A stretch of DNA of 26,099 bases, from positions 1 through 26,099 of IMG/VR virus record IMGVR_UViG_3300027754_000376. One strand, given 5' to 3'. Each line of letters begins with the position of its first letter. Positions within the stretch are counted from its first letter, which is position 1. Position numbers and translations under genes: made by a program. The notes under the pieces are model-generated. The model ran no database searches, was not told the DNA's origin, and saw only the letters and a list, made by a program, of their open reading frames with translations. This DNA comes from a virus. Positions 14,601 through 23,700 of this stretch are shown in pieces.

Positions 14601-15041
14601 GCTCCTGCAACACTTGTTTATAACGGTTCGTCGGCAAATGGTATTTCGCTAAATAACGCAACTGGCGACTTTACGGTGCCAGTAACAGGCGTGTATAGAG
14701 TTGCATTTAACGGTATATTCCGTGCTACAACAGTGCCAGCAACAACTTGGTGGATTGCATTTGAGTTATATGATGCAACAACACCATCGGTTCTATACAC
14801 AACTTCTTGTTTTAAACAAGTTGCAACAGCTGGAAATAGCACTGCATATGCCGCTACAGACAGTTATGAATTTTCTTTTGATAGACCCGAAACACTAACG
14901 GCAGGACGCACATATCGTATCCGTGCAAGAAATAACACCGCCGCAGGAACTTTCGTAGCAACATTTGAGCCAACCCTATCTAACGCAAATACTTCGCGTG
15001 CAGGGCGTAAATATTTGCTATCAATAGAACGTAAGACCTAA
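11616..15041 (+). CDS. Large repeat-rich tail fibre / receptor-binding protein (1141 aa)
   Basis: I set the start at the ATG at 11616, which overlaps the adaptor stop as TAATG. An earlier in-frame TTG at 11574 would lie deep in the adaptor gene. No good SD precedes 11616, so translation is probably coupled. The N-terminus (1-70) may anchor to the tail. Residues about 82-471 are 14 tandem units of about 28 aa, with core LTNGTGISNTGTYPNFT, that probably stack as a beta-helical shaft. NNAWTGTNTF, a common phage fibre motif, begins a middle domain (472-630). Four more units follow (631-732). A Gly-rich GG-x-ISGGAG stretch (about 810-960) comes next. The end (about 970-1141) has FTVPVTGVYRVAFNG and resembles the trimeric C1q/TNF-like jelly-roll heads that bind receptors. 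Many copies are near-identical in DNA, so the length may vary between relatives. Confidence 0.8.
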   Translation: MRNRKIPNIRLNEPLKAVDVNRALDNIINTINPFVDEATVAINEGGSPVQDIIGGVDIGVTSTAGGVYTVSFTGSPSGVSIVPGTGIGVVEAPVGTFTITNTLPEDTNVVAGTGISIVEAPAGTFTVTNSDPASAVNVVASTGISVSESPTGTFTVTNTLPDQTVVLTNGTGISNTGTYPNFTITNTLPDQTVVLTPGTGISTSGTYPNFTITNTDPASAIDVTAGTGISVVEAPTGTFAVTNTLPDQTVVLTNGTGISNTGTYPNFTVTNTLPDQTVVLTNGTGISNTGTYPNFTVTNTLPDQTVVLTNGTGISNTGTYPNFTVTNTLPDQTVVLTNGTGISTTGTYPNFTITNTDPASAIDVTAGTAISVVESPTGTFAVTNTAPDQTVVLTNGTGISNTGTYPNFTVTNTLPDQTVVLTNGTGISNTGTYPNFTVTNTAPDQTVVLTNGTGITVTGTYPNFTITNSSPGSSLLASNNAWTGTNTFTNAALPLKATNTTALNSGVLSTYGFHALNASGYGVALGGTTGTGRLEVISPALGFSGNLYMNVQGGGDLYLPNVNSQLIVGSTTSPSSTAKVAVNAGLSTTNAFYANIGSLRLDNGDATVLGTITGNTVSATTYTGLPVSSILAGTGINVGNVAGAVTVTNSLPDQTVVLTNGTGISNTGTYPNFTVTNTAPDQTVVLTNGTGISVTGTYPNFTITNTDPASGVNITGGTGVTVTEPTTNNFSVAIGQAVGTTSDVIFNKTTATTSVLTPTLDTATAVALNIGTTNANSVSVGRAGITSTILGTANINTVVPSVGLNVTPASVAGVGVSTTINGGASSGAAGGTVSISGGAGNTTAGGVTITGGAGTDGGPITVTAGQGGLSPGGALTLKSGLSTANNGGEVIVQANTGNAVGFRGGHVQIAAGNSTSGTAGNVYVEGGDAATDGTINIGTGVTPSGASIIGATSAVTIGRSTFNTTVNGGVTTPVVLGTYLYAEGPSSNINITNTSAPATLVYNGSSANGISLNNATGDFTVPVTGVYRVAFNGIFRATTVPATTWWIAFELYDATTPSVLYTTSCFKQVATAGNSTAYAATDSYEFSFDRPETLTAGRTYRIRARNNTAAGTFVATFEPTLSNANTSRAGRKYLLSIERKT
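11859..13029 (+). repeat. Tandem 84-base coding repeats, block 1 of the fibre (about 14 units)
   Basis: The units encode [LTNGTGISNTGTYPNFT]-type 28-residue repeats. Copies starting at 12351, 12435 and 12519 are spaced exactly 84 bases and nearly identical. Other copies (for example at 12774) carry the same protein with many silent changes. Variant units with VVEAPTGTF in place of NTGTYPNF recur about every three to five units, giving a higher-order pattern. Confidence 0.9.
13506..13812 (+). repeat. Tandem 84-base coding repeats, block 2 of the fibre (about 4 units)
   Basis: Four further units follow 480 bases of unrelated fibre sequence. The unit at 13569 shares about 50 identical bases with those at 12351 and 12519, and that at 13653 shares about 40 identical bases with 12774. 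This points to copying or recombination between the two blocks. Confidence 0.85.
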
Positions 15042-15063
15042 TTAATATAAGAGGAAAATAAAA

Positions 15064-16158
15064 ATGCCAAATAGTATGAACATTGTTCCACCAGTACCAG
15101 GTACTACGCCAGGGCCAGAGTGGGCAAGTGATATAAATGATATTTTAACAACTACCATTGCCGAACACAATCACGTAGGCCCAAATGGTGGAGTTGCACT
15201 AACTCAGGCTGCAATTAATATTGACGATTCCGTTAATATGAATGGCGAATTGCTAGCAAATAGCAGAGCTGTTCAACTTGCTTCACAAGGATCCGCTCCA
15301 TCTGAAAATGGTACCGTGTATAATCAGGGCGGCAATCTTTATTATAAAAATAGCAGCGGTGCAGCTGTACAAATTACGAATGGAGCTGCCTTATCAGGAG
15401 TTTCAGTTGGTAGTATTACAGGTCTTGCTGCTAGCGATGGGCAAGCTTCTTATAACAGCGGCGTCTTTTCATGGGAGAAAACAAACGGTAATCAATATGC
15501 TGATATGAATGCAGGCACACTAAAAGTATTTAGTACTAGTGATATTAATCCTATTTATGGCACTGTAATATCTCAACCAAACACACTAACTGCCAATAAA
15601 GTATTACAATTACCTGATATTAATCTTTATCTTCCAACAGCATATCCCCTAATTCAAACGCAGGTAATGTCTATTGGTACTACAGGAATCATGGCAGCAT
15701 CTCCTGTTTATTCAGATATTGGTACAAATAATATCAGCACTAGCTTTACTACTACTGGCACAAGTCTTGTTAGTAGCAGTATTGTTGGCAGTGGTAAATG
15801 TATTATGTTTGTGCTGCGTCCTACTGATGGTGGTTCAAGTGCTTATCTATCATTAAAAAATAATGCTGTTAGTACTGAAGATACGCCAATTGATGTAACG
15901 CTTGGATTAAAAATAGGAGGCGCTTATACTGATGGTTTCGTACAAGCATATAGAGCTTATGACCCAGTTGTTTATACTAACGCTGCTGGAGGTGTCCGAA
16001 TTAGTCCTAACTTTACGTTCTTCTACCAGCCACCATCTGCGGGGACTGTTACCTATGAATTGGTAGGAACTAAATCAAGTAATAATTATACTGTTAACCT
16101 TACGTATTATACTCTTGACGTAATTGAAGTAATTGGTGGCTTAAACGGTGGTTTCTAA
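15064..16158 (+). CDS. Second fibre-type virion protein (364 aa)
   Basis: The N-terminus has the pattern of many phage fibre or baseplate-like proteins: a Pro-rich start, GPEWASDINDILTTTIAEHNH (17-37), then NGGVALTQAAINIDDSVNMNGELLANSRAV (41-70). The HNH pair (His35, His37) resembles H-x-H sites that bind a metal in phage fibre trimers; here that is inference. NLYYKNSSGAAVQI (91-104) is also a common fibre segment. The C-terminal half is beta-rich (about 225-364), with long alternating strands and Ser/Thr, and ends in GGLNGGF. It has SD GAGGAAA and sits directly after the large fibre and before the nozzle gene, so it is likely a tail fibre or fibre-linking protein. There is no enzyme motif. 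Confidence 0.65.
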   Translation: MPNSMNIVPPVPGTTPGPEWASDINDILTTTIAEHNHVGPNGGVALTQAAINIDDSVNMNGELLANSRAVQLASQGSAPSENGTVYNQGGNLYYKNSSGAAVQITNGAALSGVSVGSITGLAASDGQASYNSGVFSWEKTNGNQYADMNAGTLKVFSTSDINPIYGTVISQPNTLTANKVLQLPDINLYLPTAYPLIQTQVMSIGTTGIMAASPVYSDIGTNNISTSFTTTGTSLVSSSIVGSGKCIMFVLRPTDGGSSAYLSLKNNAVSTEDTPIDVTLGLKIGGAYTDGFVQAYRAYDPVVYTNAAGGVRISPNFTFFYQPPSAGTVTYELVGTKSSNNYTVNLTYYTLDVIEVIGGLNGGF

Positions 16159-16167
16159 GGAGATATT

Positions 16168-19100
16168 ATGGCATTAAATAAAAAGAGTCTTGAACTACCA
16201 CTTATCAATGGCTTGGATACAAAGACTGACGATAAACAAGTAAAAGTTGGTAAGCTCCTATCTGCTCAGAATTGTGAATTTCGCAAACCTGGCAAGATAA
16301 TGAAGCGTAATGGTTTTAATAACCTAAATAATGTTATTGCTGACAATGGCAATGAGATAGTTGATGGTCAAGCTATTATGACCTACAATAAAGAATTGCT
16401 CGCATTTGATAAAAGTAACGTTTATAGTTACATTGGGGGATTATCTCAGTGGAAAGATAAAGGTGACTTCCAGAGCATCTATCTACGCAGTAATACGGTC
16501 ACAAATGGTACGCTACGCGATTATATGAACGATAACGCCTTGCTGGATGGCTTGGAATGTTATGTCTTCTTACGAGACGATGGTACTACCAGCACAATGT
16601 ATTATCAGGTTAACGATATTGCAACAAAACAAATTGTAGTTGGGCCAGTAGCTGTTAGTACAACTGCATTATCTCCACGTGTAACACCAACAAGCAATGG
16701 ATTCCTTATTGCCTACTACAACCTTGCAGATGGTCGTCTTTATAAAGGTGTCTTACCAGTAGCCAATATCACTTCAACAATAGCATTTAATTTCTTTACA
16801 GACAACAGCGCCAATATTAACAGCGTTGACCCACAATTTCCTGTATATGATATTCTTTGTTGGACTGCTCCTGATGCTAGCTTTACAGACCGTGTTTATG
16901 TCGCCTATAACAATTATAATATTGTAGGTGACACAACTATCGCCTATTATGATGACCCCTATACAACAATCGCAGCAAATCAAATAGTTATAAGTACTGA
17001 TACTATGTTAAGCGCAACATTAGTTACTAATGATGCAAATTTTCTGTTAGGTGGAAATCCACTTATTGGCTTAGGTTGTACTCTTAAAAATGGCGCTGAT
17101 ACTATCCAATTCGTTGGGTGGTCAGACGATCTTGTTGTAGAGCAATGGAATGTTAATTTAATTGTAAAGAGTTCACCATTATCAGTTAGCGCCCGTCAAT
17201 TATCTATTAAAAGCCTCCCAGATGCAAGTAATGAGCTATTCTTTATAGCTGTTGATTATGTATTTGATACCGCACAAATGCATACAATGGCACTTACATA
17301 TGATGTATTTAATTCAACAAGCGAATACTTATTTGACATTCAGCAAACAGCTATTGCAGCAGATGCATTTATTTATAATTCTCGTGGTTATGTACCAGTT
17401 GTAGCTGCTGCTAATCTAATAACATATGATGTTACCTCTACTAGTACCTATTTTCTTATCAATGATGTAGGTGAAGCTATTGGTAGATGGAATATGAATA
17501 CTGCGGCAGGTTTAAATTACGTGGCATTTGACGTTGGATTTGGAGTCCCAATAGCAGTTGTATGGCGTCCACATACTGATACTCTATCAACTACAGAATT
17601 TATTACAGGTCTACGTAATGTTACGTCATTCCCATCTGTAAGTGGACAATTACAAACAGGTTTATTTAGCCCCCTGTTTGATTTCTTTGAACCCGAACGC
17701 AGTTATAGCCGTGCAGAGATTGCAAGCAGCCTATATGTAGGCGGTGGCATGTTATTTCAATATGATGGTCAGAATCTCGTAGAAGACGGATTTAACTGGA
17801 ATCCAGTACTCCAAAACGTTTCTACAAGCGCACCAGGAACAAGCTATGAGTATCAATACTGCGTTGTATGGGAATGGGTAGATAATATTGGTAATGTCCA
17901 TCGTAGTAGCCCAAGCAATGTTATTACAATTAATACAAGTGCCCCAATTGGTGCAGGAGCAACAGCTACAGATATTTCTATCTATCCACTATCCTTAACC
18001 TATAAAACAGCAGCCAACTCTCGCACTCCTGTTGTTGGAGTCGTATATCGTACAAAAGAAGATAATGCAGATGTGTTTTATCGCCTTCCAGTAACAAGTG
18101 CCAATCAAAATAGTACTACAAGCACCTATATCACTCCTGCTAATGATAATACGCTTGATGCAAACATAACAGTTCCACTTTATACAACTGGGAACGTGCT
18201 TGGTAATGATGCTCCTCCACCAGTAGGCGCAATGGTTGTTTATCGTGATAGACTTTTTGTTCTTGATAGTACCAATCCACTTGTTATCTATTACAGCAAA
18301 AAGGTTAATTTTGCATCAGCAGTAGACTTCTCAGATGGTCAGTTAATCAACGTAGATCCTACTGGTGGCCCTGTTACAGGTTTATCAGCAATGGATGATA
18401 AGCTTCTTATTTTTAAAGAAGATAGCATTCGCTATATTAGCGGACAAGGCCCAAATCCTGATGGCACTAACGATGACTATGGTAGCACTACGCTTATTAC
18501 TACCGATGCTGGCTGTGTTAATAGCCGTAGTATCGTAACAACCCCTGATGGAGTTATGTTTAAAAGTAGCAAGGGGATTTATTTTATAGATCGTGGATTA
18601 AAGGTTAGCTATCTAGGTGCTCCAGTTGAGAAGTTTAATAGTGATTTTATTACCAGTGCAGTGCTAATGAGTGATAATAATCAAATAAGATTTACTCTTG
18701 ATACCAATGTAATACTTGTTTATGATTACTTTATTGATACTTGGGCCACATTTACTCCATTAACAGCTGTTGATAGCGTTGTTTGGGACGATGCTCACAC
18801 TTTTATCAATAGCAATGGTCGTGTCCAGAAACAAGATAATACGATTTGGACAGATAATGGTACTGGCTACCAGATGGAATTAACAACTGGTTGGTTAACT
18901 TTTGGAGGTATACAAGGGTTCCAAAGGCTCTATAAAATTACATTATTAGGTAACTATAATAGTTCACATAACTTACAATGTAACTTATACTATGATTTTA
19001 ATAATGCTATAACACAAACAATAACGGTAGAACCACAAGTACCAAGCGTGTATGGCAGCGGTGAATATGGCGAAGAAAGCCCTTATGGTGGCGAATTTGA

Positions 19101-19284
19101 CCTTTATCAATATGAACTATATAATGCAAGACAGAAATGTATGTCAGTTAAGATGCAAATAAGAGATACAGCCGTAGAAGGCGAAACACTAGGTCGTGGC
19201 TATGAATTAAGCAATATGCGTTTATCATACGGCGTCATTGGTGGAAGTAATCGCATCAGAGCTGCACAAGGATTCGGCAATTAA
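16168..19284 (+). CDS. Tail nozzle-type (tail tubular B-like) large beta protein
   Basis: The 1038-aa product is beta-rich throughout. It opens with LPLINGLDTKTDDKQVKVGKL (10-30) and NCEFRKPGKIMKRNGF (35-50), an opening seen in podovirus nozzle or tail-tip proteins. The C-terminal half has AMVVYRDRLFVLD, YYSKKVNFASAVDFSDG, TGLSAMDDKLLIFKEDSIRYI and TPDGVMFKSSKGIYFIDRG. This is the series of strand pairs typical of beta-propeller nozzles such as T7 gp12 relatives, where fragments report the same turns several times. Length is longer than T7 gp12 (about 790 aa) but normal for large podovirus nozzles. Its SD AAGGAG overlaps the stop of the preceding gene. It comes after adaptor and fibre genes and before internal proteins, which fits. 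No enzymatic motif is visible. Confidence 0.65.
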   Translation: MALNKKSLELPLINGLDTKTDDKQVKVGKLLSAQNCEFRKPGKIMKRNGFNNLNNVIADNGNEIVDGQAIMTYNKELLAFDKSNVYSYIGGLSQWKDKGDFQSIYLRSNTVTNGTLRDYMNDNALLDGLECYVFLRDDGTTSTMYYQVNDIATKQIVVGPVAVSTTALSPRVTPTSNGFLIAYYNLADGRLYKGVLPVANITSTIAFNFFTDNSANINSVDPQFPVYDILCWTAPDASFTDRVYVAYNNYNIVGDTTIAYYDDPYTTIAANQIVISTDTMLSATLVTNDANFLLGGNPLIGLGCTLKNGADTIQFVGWSDDLVVEQWNVNLIVKSSPLSVSARQLSIKSLPDASNELFFIAVDYVFDTAQMHTMALTYDVFNSTSEYLFDIQQTAIAADAFIYNSRGYVPVVAAANLITYDVTSTSTYFLINDVGEAIGRWNMNTAAGLNYVAFDVGFGVPIAVVWRPHTDTLSTTEFITGLRNVTSFPSVSGQLQTGLFSPLFDFFEPERSYSRAEIASSLYVGGGMLFQYDGQNLVEDGFNWNPVLQNVSTSAPGTSYEYQYCVVWEWVDNIGNVHRSSPSNVITINTSAPIGAGATATDISIYPLSLTYKTAANSRTPVVGVVYRTKEDNADVFYRLPVTSANQNSTTSTYITPANDNTLDANITVPLYTTGNVLGNDAPPPVGAMVVYRDRLFVLDSTNPLVIYYSKKVNFASAVDFSDGQLINVDPTGGPVTGLSAMDDKLLIFKEDSIRYISGQGPNPDGTNDDYGSTTLITTDAGCVNSRSIVTTPDGVMFKSSKGIYFIDRGLKVSYLGAPVEKFNSDFITSAVLMSDNNQIRFTLDTNVILVYDYFIDTWATFTPLTAVDSVVWDDAHTFINSNGRVQKQDNTIWTDNGTGYQMELTTGWLTFGGIQGFQRLYKITLLGNYNSSHNLQCNLYYDFNNAITQTITVEPQVPSVYGSGEYGEESPYGGEFDLYQYELYNARQKCMSVKMQIRDTAVEGETLGRGYELSNMRLSYGVIGGSNRIRAAQGFGN

Positions 19285-19323
19285 TGCTATAACTAACTAA
19301 TTAAGATATAAGAGGATAAAAAT

Positions 19324-20466
19324 ATGGCAATGTATGGAGCACCAGGTACGGCTCAAAATGAAGCAAGTAGATTAGCTAATGAGCAATATTTAAGAGATGA
19401 AGAGGAAAAGAAGCGTAAGATAAGTCTAGCTAATGCTGCTAACGCTCAACCTACCGCTACTGAGGTTGGTAGAACAGAAGGAGGTATGTTTACAGATAGT
19501 ACTCCTATCAATGCTTATTACCTAGACCCAACCGCAGCAGGTAGTCAAAGTCAGTTCCAAACAGCAGATTTTTATGATTATCTTCGCCAAGCACAGCAAC
19601 AGGGACAAAATATCTATGGTCAGCAACAGGGGCTAGCAGATATCTTATTAGCTCGTAGCCAAGGTCGCGGTACCCCATCGCTTGCCCAACTACAGCTACA
19701 GCAATCATTAGAACAAAATAAACGTGATGCAGCAGGTGCTCTTGCCGCAGCAGGAAGAAGTATTAATCCTGCCCTTGCACAACGTCTACTCCTAAATCAA
19801 CAAAGTCAACTACAAGGCAAGACTGCTGGTGATGCAGCAATGTTACGTGCCAAAGAACAACTTGATGCTCAAGCTGCGTATGCTAATCAATTAGCCAATA
19901 TGCGTAATAGCGAAACAAGTATGTATGGCACAAGCGGACAACTTGGATTAGGACAAGAAAAATTAAGTGTTGAAACTCAAGAAGACCAAAAGCGTCGTGA
20001 ATTAGAGGTTGCCCGTGCTAACCAAGAAGCTGCTAAAGCTGCCAGTGGTCAAGCCGCAAATACTGCTATTGCCAATCAACGTGCAAACAATGAATTAGTT
20101 GGCGATGTTGCAGGCGGAGTTGGTACTGCAATTAATCAAAAAGCTGGTTCGTCTCCTGCTGCTCCTGCTGCTCCTGCGACTCCTAATGTTGCCGCTGCCT
20201 ATAATGGTGGTTATATTAAGCGTAAGAATTATGCCGAGGGTGGCAAGATTAATGCCGCAATGGGCAAACTAACTAAAATGGACAATGAGAAAAATGATAC
20301 AGTTCCAGCTATGTTAAGTCCTGGAGAGATTGTATTGCCACGTTCTATTGTTGCCGCCCCTAATGCTCCAGTAGCCGCTGCCCGCTTTGTTGAAGCCCTA
20401 TTAGCTAATCGTGATAAAAAAGATGCTAAAAAGGTTGCACTAATGGCTGCTCTTGGTAAGAAATAA
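19324..20466 (+). CDS. Putative internal / ejection protein with DTVPAMLSPGE motif (380 aa)
   Basis: The protein is rich in Gln and Ala and largely helical. A charged N-terminus (DEEEKKRK, 25-32) is followed by Gln-rich coiled-coil-like helices (about 85-255, with QQQGQ, LQLQQSLEQNKR, QEDQKRRELEVARANQEAAKA) and an Ala/Pro linker (277-291). The C-terminal part has YAEGGKI (303-309), then DTVPAMLSPGEIVLPRSI (325-342), ending in Lys-rich sequence. The D-x-VPAML-x-PGE-x-V motif is widely seen in tape-measure proteins of long-tailed phages and in internal proteins of short-tailed ones, all of which leave the virion with or before the DNA. The place after the nozzle gene fits an internal virion protein. 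The function is inferred; no enzyme domain is seen. Confidence 0.6.
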   Translation: MAMYGAPGTAQNEASRLANEQYLRDEEEKKRKISLANAANAQPTATEVGRTEGGMFTDSTPINAYYLDPTAAGSQSQFQTADFYDYLRQAQQQGQNIYGQQQGLADILLARSQGRGTPSLAQLQLQQSLEQNKRDAAGALAAAGRSINPALAQRLLLNQQSQLQGKTAGDAAMLRAKEQLDAQAAYANQLANMRNSETSMYGTSGQLGLGQEKLSVETQEDQKRRELEVARANQEAAKAASGQAANTAIANQRANNELVGDVAGGVGTAINQKAGSSPAAPAAPATPNVAAAYNGGYIKRKNYAEGGKINAAMGKLTKMDNEKNDTVPAMLSPGEIVLPRSIVAAPNAPVAAARFVEALLANRDKKDAKKVALMAALGKK

Positions 20467-20478
20467 TAGGAGATAAAA

Positions 20479-23400
20479 ATGATTGATATGAAAGCAGCTG
20501 AAAAAGCTCTACAAATGTCTAAAAAGCATAGAGGTTATGCTGATGGTGGCGAAGTTGATAGTCCTGAAACATCACCTTTAAAAAAGATGGATGTTCCAGA
20601 GTCTATTGCTCCTGTTGAGTTAGGAGGACGTAAAGAATATGCTTCTATCCAAAACTCTCCAACCCCACAAGTCCAAGATGTTGATAGTACTGGAATGGCT
20701 ATTGCTAAATCAGGAATACCTTTAGCAGCAGGAGCAATTGGTACTGCGTTAGGTGGCCCTATTGGTGGTATTGCCGCTAGTACCGTTGCTGGTTTGCTTA
20801 TGAGTCAACTTGCCGATGGCGGTCTTATCGGCAGCTTAGCTTCAATGGATCCTAATTTAAAAACAATGTATTTTGATGAGATTCCAACTGCTGCTACCTA
20901 TAAAGATGACATGCCAGGAAATTCAGTACCATTAACGCAACCTAAACGCATGGCTGATGGCGGTATTATGGATGGCAGTGGTACTGATACTGGTTCTGAC
21001 ACTGAAGCTAATCGTCAAAAAGCTGTATCTGATGCTCTTGCCGAAGTTGAAGCTTCTGATATTTCAGAAGAAGATAAAGTTGCATTACGCCAACGAGCTA
21101 CAAATTCACTAACATCTAAAGCTGTTGCAGTAACCGATATTTATCCTGCTGTTAAGCAAGAGATTAATGCAATTAAAGCAAAGAAATCAGCTACTCCAAC
21201 TAAAGTACAAGCAATCAAAGAAGGTGCTGATGCTGTGGGTAGGGCTAAAACAGCCGCTAGTGCCCCTACAAGCGCATCAAAGACTCCAGAGGCTGTCAAG
21301 GGCACCCCAACTGATATAACTGCACGCCCAGCCGCCGATATCAAAAAGGATACAAAAGATATTGCTGGCGAACTTGGAGGCACCTCATTCCCAGGTGGGG
21401 CAGATGCTAAGGGATTTGTTAATCCCGCTGGCGAGGGTCGTGGAGCATTAGGCGCACTTTATACAAATCTAGTGGAAAAAGCTACAAAAGATGAAATTGG
21501 TCGTCGTTATGGCAAAGACCGAGTTGAAGTTCTTTATCCTGAGTATGTTCGTCAGCGTGAAGCCGTAATGGCAGCTGGCGGTAAAGATGCACAAGACCCA
21601 AACAAACTTGAATCATTAAAAGCAAAAGCAGATGCTGCTGCTACAGATGCCCTACAAGTATATAATTTAAATCTATTAGCTGGCGATGCACGTACTGCTA
21701 TTGAAACTAAGCAAGCCGCTCGTATGGCTGCCCCTCAATCATCAACGCAAAGCCCAGGAGTCACAAATCTTAATGTTCCTGTTGCTGGCGATATTGCTGC
21801 TAGTACTCTTGTAGCGGCATCTCCATCAGGCATGGGGATGGGTGCAACTGCTCCTATTGCTAAATCTGCTCCATCAGGCGATGTCCAACTCCCATCCGAT
21901 TTCCAAGCAATGGTACAGAATCCTGAGACACGTTATACCCAGGATACATTTAATACACTAGCCACATTAAGTTCGCGTCCACAGATGGTTATGTCAACTG
22001 CTATTAGAGACGGCGTTGACCCAACTGCTGCACGTAAAATGGCTATTGATGATACAATTGCTGAATTGACTTCACCTAAACTAGGCGCGATGCCAGGTTA
22101 TGATGAAGCGGCTAATCTTGCACGCGAAACTCCCGAATTGCGGGCCATGCGTGAAGCTGCTCAAAATCAGGCAATGATACAATTACGTCAAAGTCAAATT
22201 GCTGATGATGAAGCTAGGGCAACAACTCAATTACGTCAAGCCCAAAGCGATTTACTATTACAAGAAGCTGTCTCCTCAGAAGCAGAACGTGCCAAATTAA
22301 AGGTTGATCGTGATCGTGTACGCAAGATGGTTATGGATGGCGTGGCTAACTTTGATACAATGGTTACCGATGTACGTGCCCGTAACACATTAACTGGATT
22401 ATCTCAGGTAATGGCATTTATTGGTACAGCTATTGGCGGTAAAGTTAATCCCTACGAGTTAGCTCGCGTTCGTGCCAACGATGAAGTTAATAACCAAATA
22501 AAGAAATTAGAAACTCAGGATACCTATCTTGGTAAGTTAATCGCTGAAGGCAAGAACTTTGAAGACGCTATTAAAGAAACAGATGCGTTTTATAAACAAT
22601 TATTTGGTTTCCAACTTGCAAAAGCTTCTATGTCACTACGTGATGAAAAAGCTCGTCTAGATGGTCTTGCAGCTGCAAATAAATTAATTTATGAATCTGC
22701 TAAGACACAAGAAGAATTGGTTGATAAGCAAGTTAAAACACGCTATGAACCCTATAAAGCCCAAGCTGCTGCTACGTTGCAACGTACACAAAGTATCTTC
22801 CAATACATCAAGGAAGGTGGCGATATTAAGAAGTTAGAAGCCGACCTTCAAGATAAGCGTGCAGAACGTCAAAGTAAAGCCGCTGACCGCAGTGTACGTA
22901 AGCAGGAATTATCCCTTGCAGAGCGTAAGTTTAATCTTGAATTGGATGAATATAACGACCCAATCCTACAAGGTGCCCTTGTTGGTCAGCCTGTTGCTAC
23001 ATCAGAATTATCCGAATTCATGAAACGTCATCCTAAACTACGTGAAACACTATCACGCCGTGTGGCTTTTGATGAGAAAACAGGAAAAGCAACAGAAATT
23101 CCTGGATATTCTCTAGCTAAAAGTGAACAAGATAAAAAAGCATACGATGATGGAGCTAAAGTACTTAAGCAAGCTGCACATCAAGTTCAAGAGTTACGCG
23201 ATGTTTATCGTGCGGCTGGTGGTGATTGGAATAAAGCAATTAGTGATGCCAAGTTACGTGCCCGTCTTGATTCGGGAGTCACATTCTTACGCGGATTATT
23301 ATCTAATAAAGAATTCCTTAATACTGGTGTTCCAAGCGGTCAAGAACGTGAAGACCTTACAGCGGCAACCCCAAGTTTAGATTCAATGAAACGTGAAGAA

Positions 23401-23700
23401 TATACTCTTGAGCAATTAAAAACGTATGATAGATTATTCGCATCTTCAGCAAAGAATCTAGAAGATGCATATCTATTTAGTCCTAATGCCGCATCCTCTG
23501 CACCTTCGCGTTATACTGGCGTTGCTCCAATTGAACCAATTCGTCGTGGTGGTACTGCCGCTGCTGCTGCTCCTGCTCCTCAATCAGCAACAATTAAAAT
23601 GATTAATATAAAAGATGGTAGAACTGGTAAGATAAAGCCTTTTACTCCCGAGCAAGCTAAAGCGATATTAGCCGACCCTAACTTCTCTGAGGTTCAATAA
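20479..23700 (+). CDS. Large putative internal / ejection protein with glycine-zipper segment (1073 aa)
   Basis: The N-terminal part has YADGGEV (20-26), LADGGLI (111-117) and MADGGIM (158-164). Between the first two lies a hydrophobic Gly/Ala segment (about 78-109) with a G88-x3-G92-x3-G96 glycine zipper that could enter a membrane. An Ala/Thr/Lys-rich disordered-like stretch follows (about 190-330). The middle and C-terminal parts are long charged helices (about 555-650 and 700-900, with AERAKLKVDRDRVRKM and ELSLAERKFNLELDEY), fitting coiled coils. No lysozyme or transglycosylase catalytic motif is seen. Size, helical build and place among the last virion genes match podovirus ejection proteins that line the DNA path through the cell envelope. 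SD AGGAGA before the ATG; the stop overlaps the next start (TAATG). Confidence 0.62.
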   Translation: MIDMKAAEKALQMSKKHRGYADGGEVDSPETSPLKKMDVPESIAPVELGGRKEYASIQNSPTPQVQDVDSTGMAIAKSGIPLAAGAIGTALGGPIGGIAASTVAGLLMSQLADGGLIGSLASMDPNLKTMYFDEIPTAATYKDDMPGNSVPLTQPKRMADGGIMDGSGTDTGSDTEANRQKAVSDALAEVEASDISEEDKVALRQRATNSLTSKAVAVTDIYPAVKQEINAIKAKKSATPTKVQAIKEGADAVGRAKTAASAPTSASKTPEAVKGTPTDITARPAADIKKDTKDIAGELGGTSFPGGADAKGFVNPAGEGRGALGALYTNLVEKATKDEIGRRYGKDRVEVLYPEYVRQREAVMAAGGKDAQDPNKLESLKAKADAAATDALQVYNLNLLAGDARTAIETKQAARMAAPQSSTQSPGVTNLNVPVAGDIAASTLVAASPSGMGMGATAPIAKSAPSGDVQLPSDFQAMVQNPETRYTQDTFNTLATLSSRPQMVMSTAIRDGVDPTAARKMAIDDTIAELTSPKLGAMPGYDEAANLARETPELRAMREAAQNQAMIQLRQSQIADDEARATTQLRQAQSDLLLQEAVSSEAERAKLKVDRDRVRKMVMDGVANFDTMVTDVRARNTLTGLSQVMAFIGTAIGGKVNPYELARVRANDEVNNQIKKLETQDTYLGKLIAEGKNFEDAIKETDAFYKQLFGFQLAKASMSLRDEKARLDGLAAANKLIYESAKTQEELVDKQVKTRYEPYKAQAAATLQRTQSIFQYIKEGGDIKKLEADLQDKRAERQSKAADRSVRKQELSLAERKFNLELDEYNDPILQGALVGQPVATSELSEFMKRHPKLRETLSRRVAFDEKTGKATEIPGYSLAKSEQDKKAYDDGAKVLKQAAHQVQELRDVYRAAGGDWNKAISDAKLRARLDSGVTFLRGLLSNKEFLNTGVPSGQEREDLTAATPSLDSMKREEYTLEQLKTYDRLFASSAKNLEDAYLFSPNAASSAPSRYTGVAPIEPIRRGGTAAAAAPAPQSATIKMINIKDGRTGKIKPFTPEQAKAILADPNFSEVQ

